Under the pieces are notes generated by a model. That model searched no databases. It was not told the DNA's origin and worked only from the letters and a program-made list of their open reading frames with translations. Both the position numbers and the translations under genes were made by a program. A stretch of 64,000 nucleotides of DNA from Amycolatopsis rifamycinica (lineage in GTDB: Bacteria; Actinomycetota; Actinomycetes; Mycobacteriales; Pseudonocardiaceae): positions 92,061 to 156,060 of the forward strand of contig NZ_JMQI01000002.1 of NCBI RefSeq assembly GCF_000695625.1, read 5' to 3'. This document shows, one piece after another, positions 33,197 through 42,973 of this stretch; position 1 is the first letter of the stretch, and each line of letters opens with the position of its first letter.

Positions 33197-34978
33197 GTGA
33201 CCGCACCGGCTTGGCTCGAAGTGCTCAACGAGACGCTGGACGCGTGCCGCACGCACGGCCGCGCCGATCTCGCCGAGCGCCTGCGCAGACGCCGGGACGC
33301 CCCGCCGGGGCAGACCCGGCTCGGCGTGCTCGGTTTCCCCAAACAGGGCAAGGGTTACCTGCTCAACGCCGTGCTGAACGCGCCGGTGTGCGCGGTCGGC
33401 GACGCCGCGACGCCCGCCGTGCCCACGGAAATCGCCTACTCCGCCGAACCCGCCGCGACCCTGGTCGGCCGCTCCCGCGAACGGATCCCCGTCGCGGTCG
33501 AACGGCTCACCGGCGAGCTCGGCGCCCGGCCCGCCGGCACGCTCAGCCGCGTCGAAGTCGGTGTGCCGCGGGAACTCCTCTCGGCCGGGCTCGTCCTGGT
33601 CGACACCCCACCCGTCGGTGACCCGCGGTCACCGCGCACCGCGGCGGCGCTGGATCTGCTCGCCGAAGCCGACGCGGTGATCCTCGTCTCCGACGCGACC
33701 GCGCCGCTGAGCGCCGCCGAACTCGCGCTCGCCCGGCACGTGCGCACGTGGTGCCCGCACGTCGTGCTGGCGCTCACGAAGATCGACGTATGTCCCGGGT
33801 GGCGCGCGGTCGCCGAACGCGACCGCGCCCTGCTCGGCGAGGCCGGGGTCGACGCGCCCGTCCTGCCCGTTTCGGCCGTGGTGCGCCAAGCCGCCGCGAA
33901 GTCCGGTGACGCGGAGCTCAACGCCCGCTCGGGATTCCCGGAGCTGCTCGGCTGGATCGCCGAGCAGGCCGCGCGCCCGCCGGAGCAGTCCCGCGCGCTG
34001 CTCGCCGCGGTCGGCGTCCGCGCCGCCGCCGCCGAGCTGGTGGAGTCGCTGCGGGATCGCATCGATTCGGTCGCCCAGGACGCCGGGCTCGGCCAGGCCG
34101 CACTGCTGCAGCGCGCCCAGCGCCGCGCCGACGACCTGCGGCGGCAGAACACCCGGTGGCAGAACCTGCTGTCCGACGAGATCGCCGACCTGCTGTCCGA
34201 TGCCGAGTACGACCTGCGCGAGCGGACCCGCAAGATCGTCACCACCATCGACCGGACCTTCGACGAGGGCGACCCGGCGAAGGTGTGGGACGACTTCGCG
34301 CCCTGGCTGGACAACGCGCTGGCCGAGGCCGTCGACGTCAACTACACGTGGCTGGCCGATCGGGCGGAGTGGATCGCGCAGGCCGTCGCGGCGTGCTTCG
34401 GCGCCCAGTACGACCGCGCGCTGCCGGACCTGCGGCTCGAAGGCTCCGGCCTGGAACACCTCGACGAGGTCGGGCGGCCGAAGATCGAGAAGTTCAAGAT
34501 CGGCCAGCAGGCCTTCACCGGCCTGCGCGGTTCCTACGGCGGTGTGCTGATGTTCGGCCTGGTCACCAGCCTGGCCGGGCTGCCGCTGATCAACCCGGTC
34601 TCGATCGGCGCCGGCGCGGCCTTCGCCGCCAAGACGATCAAGGACGAAGGCGGGATGCGGCTGCAGCGGCGCCAGGCCGTCGCCAAGCAGGCGGCCCAGC
34701 GGCACGTCGACGACGTCTTCCTGCGGTTCAGCAAGGAATGCCGTGACGCCATCCGCGTCGTCCAGCGGCGGCTGCGCGACCACTTCACCGGGCTGGCCGA
34801 GGAACTCGCCGACGAGCTGACGCACGAACGCGAGATGATCCTGGCCGGCACGGCCGAGCGGGAGCGGCGGACCGGGCACATCCGGCGCGAGATCGACCGG
34901 CTCGCCGCGCTGCACCAGCGCGCGGGCGAACTCGGCACGATCGCCGGACGGCAGCAGCGGCGGGAGCTTTCGGCGTGA
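33197..34978 (+). CDS. iniA: IniA-like bacterial dynamin with degenerate GTPase motifs
   Basis: A 593-residue dynamin-like protein homologous to mycobacterial IniA, a membrane-remodelling GTPase associated with isoniazid tolerance. I take the GTG at 33197 as start; an in-frame ATG at 33134 lies within the hairpin. The G1 loop reads GFPKQGKG (residues 46-53), so the Ser/Thr after Lys52 that ligates Mg2+ is Gly53. G3 reads D136-T-P-P139, not DxxG. G4 TKID (194-197) and the G2 Thr in TPAVPTEI are kept. A hydrophobic stretch (GVLMFGLVTSLAGLPLINPV) near residue 450-470 could insert in membrane, followed by long helices. It overlaps iniC by 4 bases. GTP hydrolysis may be lost or weak. Confidence 0.85.
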   Translation: MTAPAWLEVLNETLDACRTHGRADLAERLRRRRDAPPGQTRLGVLGFPKQGKGYLLNAVLNAPVCAVGDAATPAVPTEIAYSAEPAATLVGRSRERIPVAVERLTGELGARPAGTLSRVEVGVPRELLSAGLVLVDTPPVGDPRSPRTAAALDLLAEADAVILVSDATAPLSAAELALARHVRTWCPHVVLALTKIDVCPGWRAVAERDRALLGEAGVDAPVLPVSAVVRQAAAKSGDAELNARSGFPELLGWIAEQAARPPEQSRALLAAVGVRAAAAELVESLRDRIDSVAQDAGLGQAALLQRAQRRADDLRRQNTRWQNLLSDEIADLLSDAEYDLRERTRKIVTTIDRTFDEGDPAKVWDDFAPWLDNALAEAVDVNYTWLADRAEWIAQAVAACFGAQYDRALPDLRLEGSGLEHLDEVGRPKIEKFKIGQQAFTGLRGSYGGVLMFGLVTSLAGLPLINPVSIGAGAAFAAKTIKDEGGMRLQRRQAVAKQAAQRHVDDVFLRFSKECRDAIRVVQRRLRDHFTGLAEELADELTHEREMILAGTAERERRTGHIRREIDRLAALHQRAGELGTIAGRQQRRELSA

Positions 34979-36177
34979 CCCAGGACGTCCGCGACCTGCT
35001 GCACGCCGCGGCCGGGCTCTACCGGGACGACCCGCGCGCTTCGGCGCTGCTGCACGACTGTCTCGATCGGCTGGAGCAGCCCCTGCGTGTCGCGTTCACG
35101 GGCGCGCCGTCGTCCGGGAAGACGACACTGGCCGCCGCGCTGGGCGGATGGCCGACGCGGGCCCTGCGCGACCTCGTGCTGCTGGACGACCCCGGTCCGG
35201 GCGACGACGTCCCGGACGCGACGGTCCGGCTGGTCCGCCACCTCGAGCCGGACGAGCTCGCGGCGGCGCACCCGCCGGGCGGCTCGGCGTTCGCGCGGCA
35301 GAGCGCGGTCAACTCGGTGCTGGTGCTGTCGCGCGCCGACGAGGTCGGGGCGGGCCGGATCGACGCGTTGCTCACCGCGAAGCAGCTCGCGCGGCGGGCG
35401 TGGCGGGAAGACCCGCTGTGCACCGGGTTCCTGGGCGTGATCGCCGTCGCCGGGCAGCTCGCCTACGGCGGCCGGTCCTTGCGCGACGACGAGTTCGACC
35501 TGCTGGCGGCGTTCGCCGCGGTGCCGCGGGAGGAACTGGAACGGCACGTGCTGTCGGTGGATTCGTTCACCGATCCGGCGTTCCCCGGCCCGATCCCGGT
35601 CGAGACGCGCCGGTCGCTGGTGGTGCGGTTCGGGATGTTCGGCGTCCGGCTGGCGCTCACGCTGATCCGCACCGGCTGCGACGACCGCGTCAAGCTGTCG
35701 GCGGAACTGGTGCGCCGCAGCGGGCTGGGCGAGCTGCGCGACACCCTGTCCGGGTGCTTCGTGGCGCGAGCCGAGGCCCTGCGCGCGCGGACGGCGATCA
35801 TCCGGCTGGAGTCACTCCTGGCGGCCCAGCCCCGTCCGGGCGGCGATCGCCTGGTTTCGCGGGTGGAGCGGTTCGCCGCGGCGGCCCACGACTTCCGCGA
35901 GCTGCGCCTGATCGCCGACATCCGCGGCGGCCGGACGGCCCTGTCCGGCGAGCCGGCCGAGGAAGCGGTCCGCTTGCTGGGCGCGCAAGGGACGGCCCCG
36001 GCCGACCGCCTCGCGCTGGAGCCGGACGCCGACCCGAACGAGATCTACGAGGCCGGGCTGGACGCGTTGCGGCGCTGGCGGCACGAGGCGGAACGCCCGG
36101 ACCGCCCGCACGCCGAACGCGCGGCGGCGCACGTGGTGGTGCGGTCGGCCGAAGGGCTCCTTTCCCTGTTCGCCTAG
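34975..36177 (+). CDS. iniC: IniC-like dynamin-family protein
   Basis: A 400-residue second dynamin-like protein of the ini operon. The G1 loop is GAPSSGKT (residues 43-50) with a normal threonine, and a DDPG motif at 71-74 corresponds to G3. G4 is divergent (SRAD for NKxD). It is shorter than IniA and mostly helical after residue ~200 (RIESLLAAQPRP-like region, AAHDFRELRLIADIRGG). The GTG start overlaps iniA by 4 bases, so the two are probably made in a fixed ratio and may form a hetero-oligomer in which IniC, not IniA, carries the intact phosphate loop. It is the last gene of iniBAC. Confidence 0.85.
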   Translation: MTQDVRDLLHAAAGLYRDDPRASALLHDCLDRLEQPLRVAFTGAPSSGKTTLAAALGGWPTRALRDLVLLDDPGPGDDVPDATVRLVRHLEPDELAAAHPPGGSAFARQSAVNSVLVLSRADEVGAGRIDALLTAKQLARRAWREDPLCTGFLGVIAVAGQLAYGGRSLRDDEFDLLAAFAAVPREELERHVLSVDSFTDPAFPGPIPVETRRSLVVRFGMFGVRLALTLIRTGCDDRVKLSAELVRRSGLGELRDTLSGCFVARAEALRARTAIIRLESLLAAQPRPGGDRLVSRVERFAAAAHDFRELRLIADIRGGRTALSGEPAEEAVRLLGAQGTAPADRLALEPDADPNEIYEAGLDALRRWRHEAERPDRPHAERAAAHVVVRSAEGLLSLFA

Positions 36178-36234
36178 CGGCGAACCCGGCCGGGCCACGA
36201 ACTCATCGTGGTTCCGCGCGTCCGATCGCCGGGC

Positions 36235-36996
36235 CTAACCGTCCAACCGGGACCAGAACGCGGTCAGGGCGCGCGCCACCGGGTGCGGGTCCGTCACCGG
36301 CCACCAGTGCCCGGTGCCGGGGAGTTCGGCGATCTCGGCGCCGGCGGCCTCGCCGGCGGACCGGTGCTGCGCGGGCGTTCCGCTGGCCTGGTCGGCGTCC
36401 GCGAGGGCGATCAGGGCCAAGCCGGGCCGCTGCCGGGCCTTCGCGAGGTCGCGGCCCGCGTCGGCCATCACCGGCTGGGCGGCCGACCGCAGGAGCGACA
36501 GCACCGCCCGGCCCATGCCGTCGTCCATCCCGGCGGCCACGCGTTCCGCGGCCGGGCCGGTCATCCCGAGCGCGCGGACGACCTCCAGCCGCTGCGCCAG
36601 CGTGCCGCCGAAGATCTCCTTCACCGACGCTTCGCCCGCCCCTTCCTGTTGCCACACCTGGGCTCGCGCGTGCCAGACGTAGTCGGGGGCGAAGAGGCCG
36701 AGCGCGTCCGACGCCCAGCTGCGGATCAGGTCCGGGCGGGTCATCGCGATCTGCGCGACGTGCGCGCCACCCCAGTCGTGGCCGACGAGGTCGACGGGTT
36801 CCCGGAACTGCTCCAGCCGCGCGGCGAGCCACTCGCGGTAGCCCTCGACGGTGGCGGAGAAGCCCTCCGGCGCGGGCACCCCGAAGCCGGGCGGGGACAG
36901 CGACACCGCGTCGTCCCGGCCGAGCACTTCGAGCAGCGGGCCCCACACGCCACTGTTCTCCGGATTGCCGTGCACGAGTACCAAGGGAACAGGCAT
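36235..36996 (-). CDS. Alpha/beta-fold hydrolase
   Basis: A 253-residue hydrolase of the epoxide hydrolase / haloalkane dehalogenase branch. Seen: VLVHGNPENSGVWGPLLE (oxyanion HGNP), LVGHDWGGAHVAQIA with an aspartate nucleophile (GHDWGG), a helical cap, and a C-terminal PGTGHWWPV with the histidine. An Asp nucleophile points to epoxide hydrolase or dehalogenase chemistry rather than esterase. The ATG at 36996 has GGGAG 5 bases upstream. It is downstream of and co-oriented with the TetR gene, separated by 73 bases containing a palindrome, so it is probably TetR-repressed. Confidence 0.85.
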   Translation of the reverse strand: MPVPLVLVHGNPENSGVWGPLLEVLGRDDAVSLSPPGFGVPAPEGFSATVEGYREWLAARLEQFREPVDLVGHDWGGAHVAQIAMTRPDLIRSWASDALGLFAPDYVWHARAQVWQQEGAGEASVKEIFGGTLAQRLEVVRALGMTGPAAERVAAGMDDGMGRAVLSLLRSAAQPVMADAGRDLAKARQRPGLALIALADADQASGTPAQHRSAGEAAGAEIAELPGTGHWWPVTDPHPVARALTAFWSRLDG

Positions 36997-37007
36997 GGTC
37001 ACTCCCA

Positions 37008-37029
37008 ACTTGCGTGCATGTATGCAAGT
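37008..37029. promoter_or_regulatory. Probable TetR operator before the alpha/beta hydrolase
   Basis: A 22-bp near-palindrome: ACTTGC (37008-37013) and GCAAGT (37024-37029) around a CATG core, 18 of 22 positions symmetric. It lies about 12 bases before the hydrolase start and downstream of the co-oriented TetR gene, its likely binder. Confidence 0.5.
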
Positions 37030-37069
37030 AACTGTAGCAGCGGCCGAGGCCGGGAACCACTGCCGGAAG

Positions 37070-37678
37070 CTACGGCGTGACGGCGAAGGCCGCGCGCACC
37101 GAGCGCGCCGCCTCGCGGATGAGGGTGGGGACGCCCCGCACCGGAGGCTGGGCGATGAGCTGCAACCCGGTCCCGCGGACCAGGGCGACGACCAGGACGG
37201 CGGCCGCGGCCGGGTTCACGTCGGACCGGACGGACCCGTCGGCGACGCCCTGGCGGACCACGTTCGCCAGGAGCTGCCGGAAGTCGGCGTCCCGGCGGGC
37301 GAACAGGGGGGCCAGCACGGGGTCGGCCGCGATCGCCTCGCCCCACAGCTGCAGGAACGCGCGCGCCGCCGGCGTCCGCCGCACGACGTTGCGCAGGTAG
37401 GCCTCGACGATCCGCACCAGGTGGTCCAGGCCGTCACCCTGGTATTCGGGGACGTCGAACCGCTGTGCCTCGTCGACCACGGCTTCCAGCAGCCGTTCCC
37501 GGCTGCCGAAGTGGTGGTAGACGATGCCGCGGCTGTAGCCGGCGGCTTCCCCGACCTCGGCGAGCGTGACGGCACGGGACCCGCTGCGCGCGATGAGCGT
37601 CATCGCCGCGTCCACCACGCGCCGCTCGGTCTCGGCGCGTCGTTGCTCCTGCGTCCGCCGGGCCGGGCGATCGGTCAT
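37070..37678 (-). CDS. TetR/AcrR-family transcriptional regulator
   Basis: A 202-residue repressor. The N-terminal HTH is clear: ERRVVDAAMTLIARSGSRAV, LAEVGEAAGYSRGIVYHHFG, SRERLLEAVV. The C-terminal ligand domain is helical, with LRNVVRRTPAARAFLQLWGE and a conserved tail. It probably controls the alpha/beta hydrolase that follows on the same strand through the palindrome at 37008-37029. The ligand is unknown. Confidence 0.88.
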   Translation of the reverse strand: MTDRPARRTQEQRRAETERRVVDAAMTLIARSGSRAVTLAEVGEAAGYSRGIVYHHFGSRERLLEAVVDEAQRFDVPEYQGDGLDHLVRIVEAYLRNVVRRTPAARAFLQLWGEAIAADPVLAPLFARRDADFRQLLANVVRQGVADGSVRSDVNPAAAAVLVVALVRGTGLQLIAQPPVRGVPTLIREAARSVRAAFAVTP

Positions 37679-37876
37679 GCGTCGTGCTCCCCTGACTGGC
37701 GTCGTGGTCGACGAAGTCTGTCACGGCGGCCTCTCGCCGCCCGGCCTGGCCACCGCACGCGAGCGGCGGTCGCCCGCCGATGAGCGTTCCGCCGGCTTAC
37801 GGCGTGACAAAGACACCGACCGGCGGGCCGGCCGGAGAGCGGTTGTCCGATGTTGACGCCCGCGGGGCCGCGGCGC

Positions 37877-37896
37877 ACCATAGGGCGGTCTATGGT
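37877..37896. promoter_or_regulatory. Probable TetR operator of the acyl-CoA synthetase operon
   Basis: Inverted repeat ACCATAG (37877-37883) and CTATGGT (37890-37896) with a 6-bp spacer, 27 bases before the acyl-CoA synthetase start. The TetR encoded second in that operon is the likely ligand-responsive binder. Confidence 0.5.
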
Positions 37897-37922
37897 CCAG
37901 TGCCGGCCCGAAGGGAACTCCC

Positions 37923-39466
<1,544 letters not shown>

Positions 39467-39467
<1 letters not shown>

Positions 39468-40003
39468 TGGCCTCGCGTCGCGAGTACTTCGAGGCTGCGC
39501 TGCAGGTGCTCGCGGAGCACGGTTTCACCGGATTGAACGTCGGCGCGCTGTGCCGTGCGCTGGGTGTCACGAGCGGTTCGTTCTACCACCACTTCGGCGG
39601 CTGGCCGGGATTCGTGGAGCAACTGCTGGAGCACTGGGAGAACCGCCAGGTGCTGATCCTGCGCGAGCGGAACTTCGGCACCGGCGGCCCGTCGGCGGAC
39701 TTCGCCGCGCTGATGGATCTGACGCTCGGCCTGCCCCACGAGGCCGAAGCGGCGATCCGGGCGTGGGCGCGCAACGACGAAACGGTGCGCGCGGCGCAGA
39801 AGCGCGTCGACGACGCCCGGGTGCGGACGGTCGGCAAGGTGGTCGAAGGCATCGTCGGCGACCGCGCCCTGGCCCGCACGCTGACGTCGCTCGGGCTCGC
39901 GGTGCTGGTCGGCCACCAGCAGCTGGCGTCGGCGGGCGAGCACGGCGAGCTGGCGGAACTGCTGGGGGAGTACACCCGGCTGGTGCGCTCACGAGCGGGT
40001 TAG
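39467..40003 (+). CDS. TetR-family transcriptional regulator
   Basis: A 178-residue repressor starting at the ATG that overlaps the acyl-CoA synthetase stop (TGATG). The HTH is EAALQVLAEHGFTGLNVGAL, CRALGVTSGSFYHHFGGWPG. The C-terminal domain resembles TetR_C regulators of lipid metabolism (VRAAQKRVDDARVRTVGKVV). Second in the operon with the ligase, it probably senses an acyl-CoA or the free acid and feeds back on the palindrome at 37877-37896. Its last four bases overlap the convergent PPOX gene. Confidence 0.85.
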
Positions 40004-40401
40004 GCGTTGCCGAGCACCCGGGTCACGGTGATCTCGATGACGACCCGCCGCGGGTTCGGCTTGGGCTGCCGGTAGCGGGCGGCGTACCGGTTTTCGGCGT
40101 CGCGCACGGATTCCGGGTCTTCGCGCAGGACCGCTCGTCCCTCCAAAGTGGACCAGCGGGGGCCGTCGAGCTGGCAGACCGCGACCGGGATGCCGTCCGG
40201 GCCCGCGGCGCGCACGAGCCGGGCCTTGACCGACGGGGCGAAGGTGATCACCCGGGCGAGGCCGGCCTCGAAGTCGACGGTCACGCCGACCGCGACGACG
40301 TGCGGCGTGCCGTCCGGGCGGACCGTGGTCAGCGTGGCCAGGTGGCGCTCGGTCCAGAACGCGCGGAAGTCCGGCCCGCGGCCGCCGAGGTCGATCGTCA
40401 T
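40000..40401 (-). CDS. PPOX-class F420/FMN-dependent oxidoreductase
   Basis: A 133-residue split-barrel flavoprotein of the pyridoxamine-phosphate-oxidase-like class common in actinobacteria, usually F420- or FMN-binding. Seen: ERHLATLTTVRPDGTPHVVA at the start of the barrel, ARVITFAPSVKARLVRAAGP, DGPRWSTLEGRAVL and RYRQPKPNPRRVVIEITVTR. The ATG at 40401 is preferred over an in-frame GTG at 40410. It converges on the TetR gene with a 4-base overlap. Confidence 0.82.
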   Translation of the reverse strand: MTIDLGGRGPDFRAFWTERHLATLTTVRPDGTPHVVAVGVTVDFEAGLARVITFAPSVKARLVRAAGPDGIPVAVCQLDGPRWSTLEGRAVLREDPESVRDAENRYAARYRQPKPNPRRVVIEITVTRVLGNA

Positions 40402-40459
40402 GCCGTCCACGCTAGTCCGTCCGGGTGCGCGAACGGCGGAGGACCCACTGAGCGTAATA

Positions 40460-40478
40460 GTAAGGAAAGTTTCCTAAC
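40460..40478. promoter_or_regulatory. CsnR-type palindrome upstream of GH8 gene
   Basis: AGGAAAGTTTCCT (40463-40475) is a perfect 13-bp palindrome centred on 40469, extended by GT and AC outside (40460-40461 and 40477-40478). It matches the AGGAAA-N-TTTCCT operator of the ROK-family chitosanase repressor CsnR as I know it. A TTGACC hexamer follows at 40483-40488. Confidence 0.6.
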
Positions 40479-40556
40479 CCTCTTGACCTGGTCTTGAACC
40501 GTCTGCCACGCTTCGCTCACCTTCGCCGCAGCCAACGATGTCGTTACGGAGGAGCC

Positions 40557-41762
40557 ATGAAGAGAATCGTCCGGGCGGTGGTGGTTTCGGCCGCGCTCGC
40601 CGCGGGGCTGGTGAGCGTGCCCACGTCCGCGTCCGCGGCCGGCACGCCGTACGTGCCGGGAACGTTGCGGCCGTCCGTCTCGCAGGCCACCCAGGACGCG
40701 GCGCTCCAGAAGTACTACGACTTCTGGAAGAAGAACTTCCTGACCACCAAGTGCGGCACCGGCACCTACGCCGTGCTGTCCAAGGACGCCGACCACTCCT
40801 TCGTCGCCGAGGGCGAGGGGTACGGCATGACGATCTCGGCGATGATGGCGGAGAAGGACCCGCAGGCGCGCTCGATCGTCGACGGGATCCTGAAGTTCGT
40901 GAAGGCGCACCCGTCGGTCAACAACCGGGACCTGCACGCGGCCGAGCAGGATGCGAACTGCAAGAGCGTCAACGGCGGCGACTCCGCCACCGACGGCGAC
41001 CTGGAGATCGCCTACGGCCTGCTGATCGCGGACAGGAAGTGGGGCAGCGGCGGTTCGGTGAACTACAAGGCCGAGGCCGTCCGGATCATCAACGCGATCA
41101 AGAAGAGCGAGGTCAACGGCACCACGAAGTTCACCCTGCTGGGCGACTGGGGCAACGACGCGGAGTACCGCAACAGCTCCCGCTCGTCGGACTGGATGCC
41201 GGGCCACCTCCGCGCCTTCGCCGCGGCGACCGGGGACAGTTTCTGGGACCAGGTCCGCACCCGCTCGGAGGCGGCGGTGAGCCAGCTGCAGTCGTCGTAC
41301 GCGCCGAACACCGGGCTGCTGCCGGACTTCGTGGTGAACACGAACTCGACGCCCAAGCCCGCCCCGGCGGAGTTCCTGGAGGGCCCGTACGACGGCAAGT
41401 ACAGCTGGAACGCCTGCCGCGACCCGTGGCGCCTGGGCGCGGACGCGATTTCGTTCGCCGGCAGCCCGGCGGCGAACCAGGTCCGCAAGATGAACACGTG
41501 GATCAAGACGACCACGGGCGGCGACCCGGCGAAGATCCAGAGCGGGTATTCGTTGTCGGGTGCGAAGACCGAGAGCGGCCGGCACCCGTGCTTCACGGCC
41601 CCGTTCGCGGTGGCGGCGATGACGGACCCGGGCAGCCAGGCCTGGCTGGACAAGCTGTGGACGGCGGTCTCGTCTTGGACCCCGGACGCGACGGACTACT
41701 ACGGAACGGGCATCACGATCCAGGTCCTGCTCATCCTGAGCGGCAACTACGTGGCCGCGTAG
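40557..41762 (+). CDS. Secreted GH8-family glycoside hydrolase, possible chitosanase
   Basis: A 401-residue secreted enzyme. The ATG at 40557 has GGAGGAG upstream. A signal peptide (MKRIVRAVVVSAALAAGLVS, cleavage about after SASA) is followed by a GH8 (alpha/alpha)6 barrel. AEGEGYGMTISAMMA carries the general acid Glu, and DSATDGDLEIAYGLLIADRK carries the conserved base-side Asp. GH8 includes endoglucanases, licheninases and chitosanases; a CsnR-like palindrome in the promoter favours chitosanase (inference). No carbohydrate-binding module is present. Confidence 0.87.
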   Translation: MKRIVRAVVVSAALAAGLVSVPTSASAAGTPYVPGTLRPSVSQATQDAALQKYYDFWKKNFLTTKCGTGTYAVLSKDADHSFVAEGEGYGMTISAMMAEKDPQARSIVDGILKFVKAHPSVNNRDLHAAEQDANCKSVNGGDSATDGDLEIAYGLLIADRKWGSGGSVNYKAEAVRIINAIKKSEVNGTTKFTLLGDWGNDAEYRNSSRSSDWMPGHLRAFAAATGDSFWDQVRTRSEAAVSQLQSSYAPNTGLLPDFVVNTNSTPKPAPAEFLEGPYDGKYSWNACRDPWRLGADAISFAGSPAANQVRKMNTWIKTTTGGDPAKIQSGYSLSGAKTESGRHPCFTAPFAVAAMTDPGSQAWLDKLWTAVSSWTPDATDYYGTGITIQVLLILSGNYVAA

Positions 41763-42211
41763 GTTCGTCCCGGCCGCCTCGCCCTGTTCCGGGTGCGGGG
41801 CGGCCGGTTCGTGCGTGAGACCGGCGGCATGACCGGTCACCCGCGCAGTGCCGAGGAGCTGACCCGCGCTCTGAACGCTGGACAGCGGTTCGGGTGGGGC
41901 TGACCGTCGCGACGCCGAGCGTGATCGGTCCGGGGCGAGCAGCCCCCGAATCCACGCTAGCTCAGGGCGCCGACAGTTCTGCTTTCCGCGGAGCGCAGCG
42001 GCTCTGTCTGTCCACAACCCGCTGGTGAGTGGGGAGATCGCCGCCGGACCGCGGGCGGCTTCATGTCAGGGAACCGAGGCTGGGCGGTGGATTCGCCGGC
42101 TCCCACTGTCGCTGAGGCCGACGCTGGGAGGCGTGCCGAGCGACCCACAATTGTCGGTGCCCTGCGGTAGCGTGGAATCCGGGGGCTGCGCCGCCGGACC
42201 CGCGGCCGACT
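41763..42211. other. Gene-free spacer left of the IS5-like remnant
   Basis: A 449-bp stretch with no supported gene. A 24-codon frame beginning MTGHPRSAEELTRALNAGQR at 41830 looks protein-like but ends at once and matches no family I know; it could be a small protein or the start of a lost gene. Confidence 0.4.
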
Positions 42212-42836
42212 AGGGCGTGTCCTGTAGGTGTTTGAGCTGCACCTCTGGTGGCTATGCGCGGTGGTTGGTCGCGGTGAGTCGACGGATAAGGCGTGGGCGG
42301 TGATCGAGCCGTTGCTGCCGCCGCAGCAAGGCGGTGGCGGGATCACCGTCAGGTGATCAACGGGATCTTATGGAAGTTGCGCACCGGTGCTCCGTGGCGT
42401 GACCTGCCCGAACGGTATGGCCCGTGGAAGACCGCGCATGAGCGGCTGCGGTTGTGGACGCCTGCGACGGGGAAGGACTCGGCCGGTCCCGCAGCGGACT
42501 GAGCACCAAGATTCACCTCGCCGTCGACGGGCGTGGCCTGCCGATACGTTCCTGCTCACACCGGGCCAAGCGGGCGACAATCCCCAACTGGTGCCATTAC
42601 TGGACGGCATCAACGTCGCCCGTTTCGTGCCGCAACGTCCGCGGTGTCGGCGGGCGGCCACCGGCCTTTGATACCGAGGTCTACAAGCAGCGCAACGTGG
42701 TCGAACGCTGCCTGAACCGCCTCAAGCAGTTCCGCGACCTGGCCGCCCGCTACGCCAAGCGTGCCGCCTGCTACCAGGCCGAACTCACCATCGCCGCCAT
42801 CGTGCTCTGGCTCCGATGACTCACAGGACAGCTCCT
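42212..42836 (+). mobile_element. IS5-like (DDE) transposase element, degenerate
   Basis: About 625 bp bounded by inverted repeats: AGGGCGTGTCCTGT (42212-42225) and, reverse-complemented, AGGAGCTGTCCTGT (42823-42836), 11 of 14 matching. Inside, in several frames: VINGILWKLRTGAPWRDLPE, RYGPWKTAHERLRLW, STKIHLAVDGRGLPI, KQRNVVERCLNRLKQFRDLA and the closing RYAKRAACYQAELTIAAIVL. The central catalytic region is shortened and frames are disrupted, so it is not mobile by itself. Confidence 0.75.
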
Positions 42837-42928
42837 GACCCCGAGTCTTCCGGCCGACGGCCGCGTCGCCGAAGAGCCCGGTCGACCGAATCCGGCCGAC
42901 CTGGTGGCCGACGCACTCGGTGAGTCGA

Positions 42929-42954
42929 GAAGCCCCCGCGTGGCGGGCTTTTCG
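42929..42954 (+). terminator. Rho-independent terminator-like hairpin
   Basis: GAAGCCC...GGGCTTTTC arms around CGCGTGG with a TTTT run on the plus strand. It follows the IS5-like remnant and lies just beyond the 3' end of the convergent Gfo/Idh gene. Confidence 0.5.
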
Positions 42955-42973
42955 GTTTCGCGGATGTGCGGGC

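Noticed and set aside
42837..42930. Possible small gene or tRNA between the IS5-like remnant and terminator
   Set aside because: A frame reading NPADLVADALGESRSP is suggestive of a gene tail, but it is too short to assign and no tRNA arms fold here.
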